Assembly (NCBI GenBank): GCA_023417515.1
Contig: JAEZFL010000040.1
Coordinates: 1-49,019 of the forward strand
DNA from: Pseudomonadota bacterium
GTDB lineage: Bacteria; Pseudomonadota; Alphaproteobacteria; Sphingomonadales; Sphingomonadaceae
Direction: 5' to 3'
DNA length: 49,019 nt
This document shows, piece after piece, positions 43,118-49,019 of this stretch. The translations under genes and the position numbers were made by a program. Every line of letters begins with the position of its first letter. The stretch's first letter is position 1. The notes under the pieces were generated by a model. That model saw only the letters and a list, made by a program, of their open reading frames with translations, was not told the DNA's origin and ran no database searches.

Positions 43118-43600
43118 ATGACCGAAGCGCAGGTCACCCTCGCCGCCGTCGCCGGAGCCCATGGCGTCGGCGGCGAGGTTCGGCTGAAGCTGTTTGCCGA
43201 GAGCGTGGACAGCCTCAAGCGTCACAAGCAGGTTTCGGTGGGAGGTCGGCCGCTCACCCTGAAGTCGATCCGCGGCGGCGGCCAGCCGGTCGCGCGCTTT
43301 GCGGAAATCGGCGACCGCACTGCCGCCGAGGCGCTGCGCGGCCAGCTTCTCACCATCCCCCGCTCGGCGCTGCCGCCGCTCGAGGAGGGGGAATATTATC
43401 ATTCCGACCTGATCGGGATGCCGTGCGTGGATCTCGACGGGAACGCCCTCGGCATCGTCGTGGCCGTCGAGAATTTCGGGGCCGGCGACCTGATCGATAT
43501 CGAGGCAGCGGACGGCAAGCGCGGTCTCGTGCCGTTCAGGCCGGGCATCGCCGACCTGGGGACAGAACGGGTCGTCGTGGATCCGACATTCCTCGCCTGA
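43118..43600 (+). CDS. rimM: Ribosome maturation factor RimM
   Basis: 160 residues with the N-terminal beta-barrel ('TLAAVAGAHGVGGEVRLKLF') and C-terminal PRC-type domain ('YYHSDLIGMPCVDLDGNALG'). It helps 16S rRNA processing and 30S assembly. Normally followed by trmD; here a 4-kb block separates them. Confidence 0.95.
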   Translation: MTEAQVTLAAVAGAHGVGGEVRLKLFAESVDSLKRHKQVSVGGRPLTLKSIRGGGQPVARFAEIGDRTAAEALRGQLLTIPRSALPPLEEGEYYHSDLIGMPCVDLDGNALGIVVAVENFGAGDLIDIEAADGKRGLVPFRPGIADLGTERVVVDPTFLA

Positions 43601-43691
43601 CCTCGCGCAATCGGTCGCGCTTTGGCCTCATTCCCTTTGCTAGGTCCACCGCGCCGCGGCGAACACGTCCGGCCTGTGAAGGGAATGTATC

Positions 43692-44303
43692 GTGAAGCTT
43701 GGATTTGTTGCTCTTGCCGTTGCCCCGTTCCTGGCTGCGGCCCCCGCTCATGCGCAGTTCAGCGGTCCCCGCGTTGAGGCGCGCCTCGCCTACGAATCCG
43801 TCGAGGCGGCGATCGAGACCGGGGATCCGCTTGCGACCGAGGATAGCGAAAGCGCGATCAGCTATGGCGGGGAAGCCGGCTATGATCTCGAACTCGGTCC
43901 GCTCGTCGTCGGCGCCTATGCCGGTGCCGAAGGCTCCAACCTGCGCACCTGTCAGGAAGTGTTCGGCGGCGACGAAGGCTGCATCGATCAGGGCCGCAAT
44001 CTCTATGCCGGCGTCCGCGCCGGCTTCAGCCCGGCTCCTCGCGTGCTGCTCTATGCCAAGGGCGGCTATTCCAACGGCAGCGTCGATGTCAGCTATGACG
44101 GCGGCGGCGCGGGCGGCTTCGACCTGTCGGACAGCTTCGATGGCTATCATCTCGGCGTCGGCGGCGAAGTGGCGGTCGTGGCAGGCCTCTACGGCCGCCT
44201 CGAATATGTCCACACCGATTATGGCGAGTTCGAGTTCAACACCGACACGCTTGCCGAACTCGGCCGCGGCCAGGTGATGGTCGGCCTGGGCTGGCGCTTC
44301 TAA
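43692..44303 (+). CDS. Small outer-membrane beta-barrel protein
   Basis: 203 residues, signal peptide MKLGFVALAVAPFLAAAPAHAQ, then an eight-strand-like barrel with Gly/Tyr/aromatic alternation and a C-terminal Phe (VGLGWRF), the OmpA-N/OmpW-like 'outer membrane beta-barrel' group. GTG start with GAAGGG 9 bases upstream. Lies inside the rimM-trmD interval. Structural or porin-type role inferred only. Confidence 0.75.
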   Translation: MKLGFVALAVAPFLAAAPAHAQFSGPRVEARLAYESVEAAIETGDPLATEDSESAISYGGEAGYDLELGPLVVGAYAGAEGSNLRTCQEVFGGDEGCIDQGRNLYAGVRAGFSPAPRVLLYAKGGYSNGSVDVSYDGGGAGGFDLSDSFDGYHLGVGGEVAVVAGLYGRLEYVHTDYGEFEFNTDTLAELGRGQVMVGLGWRF

Positions 44304-44309
44304 GGAGTT

Positions 44310-44331
44310 GGCCGGCGCCTGCGCGCCGGCC
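44310..44331. terminator. Perfect GC hairpin between convergent genes
   Basis: GGCCGGCGC (44310-18), loop CTGC, GCGCCGGCC (44323-31). No T-run, so terminator function is plausible but not assured; it lies exactly between the barrel gene and the oxidoreductase stop. Confidence 0.6.
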
Positions 44332-44333
44332 GC

Positions 44334-45281
44334 TCAGCGAATGGAGTTGCCGCGCAGCCTCTCGCGCAGGATCGGGCGCTCCTGGGCGAGGTCGTTGCGG
44401 ATGGTCGTCGCGGCGACTCCGCCTTCGCCCATGGCGTGGCTGATCTGGTCGAGGCCGAGGACGACGTCGCCGGCCGCGTAGAGGCCGGTGACGCTGGTGC
44501 GCTGGTGGGTGTCGACGACGATGCAGCCCGTGTCGCTGCTCAGCGCCGCGCCGACCTGCTCGGCAAGCTCGGTGTGAGTGTCGGAACCGAGCGCCGGATA
44601 GACGCTGTCGAAGCAATGCTCGCCATAAGGCGTGGCGATGGTGATGGTGTCGTCCGCTGCGGCGACGGCCTGGCAGGGACCGTCGACGCTTGCGATGCCG
44701 AAACGCTCCAGCTTCTCCCGGTCTTCGCCGCTGAGATCGTGGGCGCGGTCCGGCGCGATCAGGGTGATGTCCTCGGTATAGCCGCGCAGGAACACGGCCT
44801 CCGCGACGCCCTTGCTGCCGCTGCCGATCACGCCGACTTTCTTGTCGGTCACTTCGAAACCGTCGCAGATCGGACAGTAGCGGATCAGGCCCCTGGCGAG
44901 CGCGGCGTCGTGCAGGTCCTCGTCCATCGGTGGGCGCCGGTTGGTGACCCCGGTTGCGAGCAGGACCTTGCGGGCGCTGACGCAGCCTGATCCCCAGGTC
45001 GCCTGGAAGCCGCCGTCGGTCCGGTCGAGACGCGACACGCGCCCGGTCTCGATCGACGCGCCATATTTCTGCGCCTGCTCGCGCATCAGCCGGAGCAGCT
45101 CCTTGCCGCTGATCCCGTCGGGAAAGCCGGCGTGGTTGTGGGTGCAGGGGATCCAGCCGGCGCGGCTCTTGCCGGCGTCGATGACCTTCAGCGAGAGATG
45201 GAAGCGCGTGAGGTAGATCGCCGCGGTCAGGCCCGCCGGCCCGCCGCCGATCACCAGGCAGTCATAGTCGAAGTCGCTCAT
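44334..45281 (-). CDS. Thioredoxin reductase-like FAD/NAD(P) oxidoreductase
   Basis: About 315 residues. GGGPAG (12-17) binds FAD and GSGSKG (about 153-158) binds NAD(P); the redox pair is CPIC (136-139) followed by DG, against CATCDG in classical TrxB. A functional disulfide reductase is therefore likely, but the thioredoxin partner is not in the window. Start at ATG in MSDFDYD; longer in-frame starts upstream look non-coding. Confidence 0.8.
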   Translation of the reverse strand: MSDFDYDCLVIGGGPAGLTAAIYLTRFHLSLKVIDAGKSRAGWIPCTHNHAGFPDGISGKELLRLMREQAQKYGASIETGRVSRLDRTDGGFQATWGSGCVSARKVLLATGVTNRRPPMDEDLHDAALARGLIRYCPICDGFEVTDKKVGVIGSGSKGVAEAVFLRGYTEDITLIAPDRAHDLSGEDREKLERFGIASVDGPCQAVAAADDTITIATPYGEHCFDSVYPALGSDTHTELAEQVGAALSSDTGCIVVDTHQRTSVTGLYAAGDVVLGLDQISHAMGEGGVAATTIRNDLAQERPILRERLRGNSIR

Positions 45282-45409
45282 CCGCCTCACAGCGCGGGAA
45301 GCGAGACGGGGTTCCGCCGGTTCGGTGAGTGGCTCTCCTAAGTCACCTGCTGGCGCGGCCTGGACCGGCGCGCTAAGCCCCTGCAGGTTCACGATCGGGA
45401 GGGGACGTC

Positions 45410-46939
45410 ATGAGGAAATATCTGGCATTGCTCGGCACGGCGCTGGCCCTCGCTCCGCCGGCCGCTGCTCAAGCCCCCGCCGTTCAGCCCGTCCCCGAGG
45501 CGCCGCGCACCCGCGAGCAGGTCTTCGCCGCGCTCGATGCGCAATTCGCCGCCTACCAGCGCGGGCAGCATGCGCCCGGCCTGGTGTGGGGCGTCGTTCA
45601 GGACGGACGGCTGGTCCATGTCCAGGGGTTCGGCACCCACGAGCCGAATTCGGCCCGGCCGGTCACCGCCGACAGCCTGTTCCGCATCGCCTCGATGTCG
45701 AAGGCCTTCACCGGCCTTGCAATATTGAAGCTGCGCGACGAAGGGCGGCTCCGGCTCGACGACCTCGCCGAGCAACATGTGCCGGAGATGCGAGGCTGGC
45801 GCTACCCGACGGCCGATTCCCCCCGCATCCGCATCCGCGACCTGCTCGCCCATGCGTCGGGTTTCGTCACCGACGATCCGTGGGGCGACCGTCAGCAGGT
45901 GCTGAGCGAGGCCGATTTCACCCGCATGCTTCGAGACGGCGTTCCTTTCACCCGCGCGCCGCAACTGCAGATGGAATATTCCAATTTCGGTTACGCGCTG
46001 CTGGGCCGGATCATCACCAACGTCTCCGGCCGCCCGTACAAGGACTATATCGAGCAGACGATCATGCGCCCGCTCGGAATGGCGTCGAGCGGCTACGACA
46101 TTTCGGAATCGCCGATCGAGCGGCGGGCGATCGGTTATCGCTGGGAGAACGAGGCCTGGCTGCGCGAGCCCGACATGCGCCACGGCACGTTCGGAGCGAT
46201 GGGCGGAGTCCAGACCAGCGCCAATGATTATGCGCGCTGGATCGCCTTTCTGCTCTCCGCCTGGCCGGCTCGCGACGATCCCGAGACGGGGCCGGTGCGA
46301 CGTTCGACCGTGCGCGAGATGGGGCAGGGACTCAATTTCCCGGCCATCGCCACCCGTCCGTCGAGCGGCGGCGCCCAATGCCCGATGGTCACCGCCTACG
46401 GCATGGGCCTGATCGCCATGCAGGACTGCAATTTCCGCCAGATGCTGTCGCATAGCGGCGGCTATCCCGGCTACGGCTCGTTCATGCTGCTCCTGCCGGA
46501 GCACAATACTGGCCTGTTCGCTTTCTCCAGCCGCACCTATACGGCGCCGTCGCGCCAGGTGATGGAGGCGGCGCAGGAGCTGCTCCGGGCCGGACTGCTG
46601 CCGACCCGCGCAGAGCCGGTCAGCGAGCCTCTTGCCGCCAGCTATCGCGCAGCGGGCGCCGCCTACCAGGCCGGCACGATCGAGCCGATCCGCGGGCGGC
46701 TGGCGATGAACTTCCTCATGGACCGCTCGCCGGAAAATTGGGGCCGCGTCCTCGCCGAGATCCGGCAGCAGGTCGGCGCGTGCCGGACGGACGCCCCGAT
46801 CAGCCCCAGCGGCGCGCTCAACGGCTATTTCGAATGGACCTGCGAACGTGGCCGCCTCGGCGGCCAGGTGCTGCTCGCCCCGACCAGCCCGCCCACCATC
46901 CAGGCGCTTCGCTTCCGCCCGATGCCGAACACGCCCTGA
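45410..46939 (+). CDS. Serine beta-lactamase/DD-peptidase-family hydrolase
   Basis: 509 residues, signal peptide (MRKYLALLGTALALAPPAAAQA). SxxK nucleophile at S95-M-S-K98, YxN at Y190-S-N192, and an H-S-G-G third motif. This is the class C beta-lactamase / serine hydrolase fold. With no bla-type context, an esterase or peptidase role is as likely as antibiotic hydrolysis. The C-terminal 120 residues are an extra domain. Confidence 0.85.
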   Translation: MRKYLALLGTALALAPPAAAQAPAVQPVPEAPRTREQVFAALDAQFAAYQRGQHAPGLVWGVVQDGRLVHVQGFGTHEPNSARPVTADSLFRIASMSKAFTGLAILKLRDEGRLRLDDLAEQHVPEMRGWRYPTADSPRIRIRDLLAHASGFVTDDPWGDRQQVLSEADFTRMLRDGVPFTRAPQLQMEYSNFGYALLGRIITNVSGRPYKDYIEQTIMRPLGMASSGYDISESPIERRAIGYRWENEAWLREPDMRHGTFGAMGGVQTSANDYARWIAFLLSAWPARDDPETGPVRRSTVREMGQGLNFPAIATRPSSGGAQCPMVTAYGMGLIAMQDCNFRQMLSHSGGYPGYGSFMLLLPEHNTGLFAFSSRTYTAPSRQVMEAAQELLRAGLLPTRAEPVSEPLAASYRAAGAAYQAGTIEPIRGRLAMNFLMDRSPENWGRVLAEIRQQVGACRTDAPISPSGALNGYFEWTCERGRLGGQVLLAPTSPPTIQALRFRPMPNTP

Positions 46940-46974
46940 ATTTCGTCGCGCGTTGAAGCCCGGGGTAAGGCTCT

Positions 46975-46995
46975 GTATATACGCGCCGTATATAC
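46975..46995. promoter_or_regulatory. Palindromic operator upstream of vapBC
   Basis: Two identical self-palindromic octamers, GTATATAC (46975-82) and GTATATAC (46988-95), five bases apart, directly before the GGAGG ribosome site of vapB. This is a likely binding site for the AbrB-type VapB antitoxin and probably overlaps the promoter, so autoregulation is inferred. Confidence 0.7.
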
Positions 46996-47005
46996 GGAGG
47001 CTCGC

Positions 47006-47275
47006 ATGAGCAAGGAATATACCGCCAAGAGCTTCAAGTCGGGCAATTCGGTCGCGATCCGGATGCCGGCCGCGCTGGGGATCGAGCCGGACCGCGAGTG
47101 GACGGTGACCGAGGAGCAGGGCGAATTGCACATTCGCGCCAAGGCGCCGCCGAGGCGGACGATCGACGTCAGCGGGTTCGCGGGCAAGGCGCCCGGGATC
47201 AAGCTGGCGCCCCGGCGCGATTTTGATGAGCGACCTAGCACGATCGCCGCCCGTAAGGCCGCTGAGGAGGCGTGA
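47006..47275 (+). CDS. VapB-type antitoxin, AbrB/SpoVT fold
   Basis: 89 residues with an N-terminal AbrB-like swapped-hairpin (KSFKSGNSVAIRMPAALGIEPD) and a C-terminal tail for toxin binding. A GGAGG ribosome site lies 5 bases before the ATG and the palindromic operator lies just upstream. The stop overlaps vapC by four bases. Neutralises the partner PIN toxin and probably represses the operon. Confidence 0.85.
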   Translation: MSKEYTAKSFKSGNSVAIRMPAALGIEPDREWTVTEEQGELHIRAKAPPRRTIDVSGFAGKAPGIKLAPRRDFDERPSTIAARKAAEEA

Positions 47276-47652
47276 TCCGCTATCTCATCGACGCGGATGC
47301 AGCCGTATACGCCATGGACGAGGGACACGAGGTCCTTACCCGGCGAATCTCGGCTTGTAGTCCCGGAGAAATTGCCATCTCGACCATCAGCTTCGCCGAG
47401 GTGGCCTATGGCACCTATGTCGGCAAGCCACCGCCGTCTGAGGTGCTCGAAGCTTTCATCGCGGTCATTCCGTTGGTTGCCTTCGATGAAGCCGCGGCGC
47501 GGGCTTATGCGCAGCTCCCCTTCAAGCGCGCACGCTTCGATCGGTTGCTCGCGGCGCACGCGCTCAGCATTGGAGCCATCGTCATCACGAACAATGAAAG
47601 CGACTTCGCCGACGTTCCCGGACTGAAGGTCGAGAATTGGGCCAGGGCATGA
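47272..47652 (+). CDS. VapC-type PIN-domain toxin
   Basis: 126 residues, GTG start in the antitoxin stop. PIN acidic residues lie in YLIDADAAVY, STISFAEVAYG and RFDRLLAAHAL, and the family end (AIVITNNESDFADVPGLKVENW) is intact. Expected to be a metal-dependent RNase cutting a specific tRNA or rRNA. Its stop overlaps the trmD start by four bases (ATGA), so it is translationally linked to an essential tRNA gene. Confidence 0.9.
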   Translation: MIRYLIDADAAVYAMDEGHEVLTRRISACSPGEIAISTISFAEVAYGTYVGKPPPSEVLEAFIAVIPLVAFDEAAARAYAQLPFKRARFDRLLAAHALSIGAIVITNNESDFADVPGLKVENWARA

Positions 47653-48395
47653 CCTGGGCCGCCACCATCCTCACCCTCTACCCGGAGATGTTTCCGGGGC
47701 CGCTCGGTCATAGCCTGGCCGGCCGCGCGCTGGCGGAGGGGACCTGGTCGCTCGACACGGTCCAGATCCGCGACTTCGCCACCGACAGGCATCGTTCGGT
47801 CGACGACACCCCGGCGGGCGGCGGTGCCGGGATGGTGCTCAAGGTCGACGTGCTCGCCGCCGCAGTGGACCATGTGCTGGAGCGAAACCCCGCGGTCCCG
47901 ATGCTGGCAATGAGCCCGCGCGGACGGCCGCTCGAGCAGGCGCTGGTTCGCGAGCTCGCGGCGGGGCCGGGCGTGTCGGTCCTGTGCGGGCGTTTCGAGG
48001 GGTTCGACGAGCGCTTGTTCGAGACTCGGCCGGTGGTCCCGGTGTCGATCGGCGACTATGTTTTGTCGGGCGGCGAGACCGGCGCGTTCGTCCTCCTCGA
48101 TGCTTGCATTCGGCTGCTTCCCGGCGTAATGGGCGCGCCTTCCAGCGGGGATGAGGAGAGCTTCGAAAGCGGCCTGCTCGAATATCCGCATTACACCCGT
48201 CCTGTTGAGTGGGAAGGGCGCACGATCCCCGAAGTGCTGCGATCGGGGGATCATGCGAAGATCGCCGCCTGGCGCAGAGCGAAGGCGGAAGAGGAGACAC
48301 GGCTAAGGCGGCCGGACCTGATCGAGCGTCACGGGGACGCGCGAAGGCCACCGCCCTCTGGCGCGCAGCGCGAAGAAGAGAGCGAACGCAAATGA
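47649..48395 (+). CDS. trmD: tRNA (guanine-37-N1)-methyltransferase TrmD
   Basis: 248 residues. The SPOUT knot is visible: PAGGGAGMVLKVDV, LAMSPRGRPLEQALVRELA, CGRFEGFDERLFE, SIGDYVLSGGETGAFVLLDA and the EYPHYTRPVEW region. It methylates G37 of tRNAs reading CNN codons. Start ATG overlaps the vapC stop; it ends overlapping rplS by four bases. Confidence 0.96.
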   Translation: MTWAATILTLYPEMFPGPLGHSLAGRALAEGTWSLDTVQIRDFATDRHRSVDDTPAGGGAGMVLKVDVLAAAVDHVLERNPAVPMLAMSPRGRPLEQALVRELAAGPGVSVLCGRFEGFDERLFETRPVVPVSIGDYVLSGGETGAFVLLDACIRLLPGVMGAPSSGDEESFESGLLEYPHYTRPVEWEGRTIPEVLRSGDHAKIAAWRRAKAEEETRLRRPDLIERHGDARRPPPSGAQREEESERK

Positions 48396-48790
48396 ACATC
48401 ATCCAGCAGCTCGAGGCCGAGGCGATCGAGCAGTTCACCGCGACCAAGTCCATTCCCGAATTCCGCCCCGGCGATACGCTGCGCGTCGGCGTGAAGGTGG
48501 TCGAGGGCGACCGCACCCGAATCCAGAATTTCGAAGGCGTCTGCATCGCCCGCGCCAATCGCGGCCTGGGCAGCTCCTTCACCGTCCGCAAGATCAGCTT
48601 CGGCGAGGGCGTCGAGCGCGTCTTCCCGCTTTATTCGCCGAACGTCGATTCGATCGAGGTCGTCCGCCGCGGCGCCGTCCGCCGCGCCAAGCTCTATTAT
48701 CTGCGCGGCCGCACCGGCAAGGCCGCCCGCATCGCCGAGCGCCGCGATCAGCGCCCTGCGGCGCAGGCGACCGAGGCCGCCGAGGGCTAA
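48392..48790 (+). CDS. rplS: 50S ribosomal protein L19
   Basis: 132 residues: MNIIQQLEAEAIEQF, then FRPGDTLRVGVKVVEGDRTRIQ and the YSPNVDSIEVVRRG...AKLYYLRGRTGKAARI core. The short C-terminal tail is Ala/Gln-rich. Overlaps trmD by four bases, the usual coupling. Confidence 0.97.
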   Translation: MNIIQQLEAEAIEQFTATKSIPEFRPGDTLRVGVKVVEGDRTRIQNFEGVCIARANRGLGSSFTVRKISFGEGVERVFPLYSPNVDSIEVVRRGAVRRAKLYYLRGRTGKAARIAERRDQRPAAQATEAAEG

Positions 48791-48798
48791 GTCCTTCC

Positions 48799-48913
48799 GT
48801 CACCCCAGCGAAAGCTGGGATCATACGGACTCAGCATGGATGCCAGCCTTCAGCCAAAGGCTGAAGTTTATCCTGAGCGCCTGCCTTGCAGGCAGTCGAA
48901 GGGCTGGCATGAC
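48799..48913. repeat. Nested palindromic repeat after rplS
   Basis: Outer ends GTCACCCCAGCGAAAGCTGGGAT and ...CTGGCATGAC belong to the same family as the copies in mtaB. Inside lie TTCAGCC/GGCTGAA and GCCTGCC-TTG-CAGGC hairpins of a second repeat type (ATCCTGAGCGCCTGCC...AGTCGAAGG). A repeat inserted within a repeat, or a composite element; no protein. Confidence 0.8.
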
Positions 48914-48982
48914 GAATGAGGCGGGGGGGACACTGGTCCTTCCCGCCCTTTTCTTTGCCGCCAGCCCGTTTAGGGTGCCGCC

Positions 48983-49019
48983 ATGCGCACCTTCCTCCCC
49001 CTCGCCGCGATGATCGCGG
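48983..49019 (+). CDS. Start of a further gene, cut by the window end
   Basis: ATG followed by a hydrophobic, signal-peptide-like start (MRTFLPLAAMIA). Only 12 codons are in the window, so it cannot be named. About 70 bases separate it from the repeat. Confidence 0.35.
   Translation, partial: MRTFLPLAAMIA

Noticed and set aside
43601..47652. Genomic island or prophage between rimM and trmD
   Set aside because: No integrase, att-like direct repeats or tRNA; composition looks like the rest of the window.

Overview
The window is about 49 kb of GC-rich chromosome from an alphaproteobacterium, most likely a sphingomonad (Sphingomonas/Sphingosinicella-like). This assignment is an inference from three things: the gene order dapF-mtaB-ftsY-ispZ, the split ffh-rpsP-rimM / trmD-rplS cluster, and palindromic repeats of the 'CCAGCGAAAGCTGG' type. 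No rRNA, tRNA, CRISPR array, prophage or transposase was seen.

Region A (1-17.5 kb) is a multiheme electron-transfer locus. A CcmI/CycH-like TPR protein for cytochrome c maturation sits divergently next to a plus-strand operon. That operon encodes an 873-residue flavin oxidoreductase fused to two cyclic-nucleotide-binding domains and a four-cluster ferredoxin, a di-heme-b type membrane protein, an FHA-domain protein with ten CxxCH motifs, and an HD/PDE-like phosphohydrolase. A convergent minus-strand operon, every junction translationally overlapped or nearly so, encodes a c554-like multiheme cytochrome, a GlcG/HbpS-type lipoprotein, an outer-membrane barrel, and a 1504-residue decaheme protein with an LVIVD-type propeller. 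Together they look like a wiring path from cytoplasmic redox carriers through the inner membrane and periplasm to the outer membrane, with cyclic-nucleotide and FHA control built in. That path is inferred.

Region B (17.7-29.9 kb) begins with an AlsS-type acetolactate synthase and an aldehyde dehydrogenase. A minus-strand signalling group follows: a CHASE2 class III adenylyl cyclase, two tandem FecR-like paralogues, and a TPR/TonB-C-like protein. Next are an ECF sigma factor with a four-helix membrane partner. Last is a small cassette resembling an undescribed RiPP or peptide system: a 42-residue peptide with a perfect Shine-Dalgarno and a hydrophobic Gly-Gly tail, a hairpin, a cupin-like/HEAT protein, and a cupin-like HxH protein. 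It ends in a structured intergenic region with a strong terminator.

Region C (29.9-49 kb) is mostly core: malate synthase G, a TPR protein, Fe-type superoxide dismutase, an ABC-2 exporter, ispZ, ftsY, mtaB, dapF, a GGDEF/EAL protein, ffh, rpsP, rimM, trmD and rplS. Its oddities are two palindromic repeats translated inside mtaB, a long acidic low-complexity tail on ribosomal protein S16, and a 4-kb block between rimM and trmD. That block carries a beta-barrel protein, a thioredoxin-reductase-like enzyme, a serine hydrolase and a VapBC module whose toxin gene overlaps trmD by four bases.
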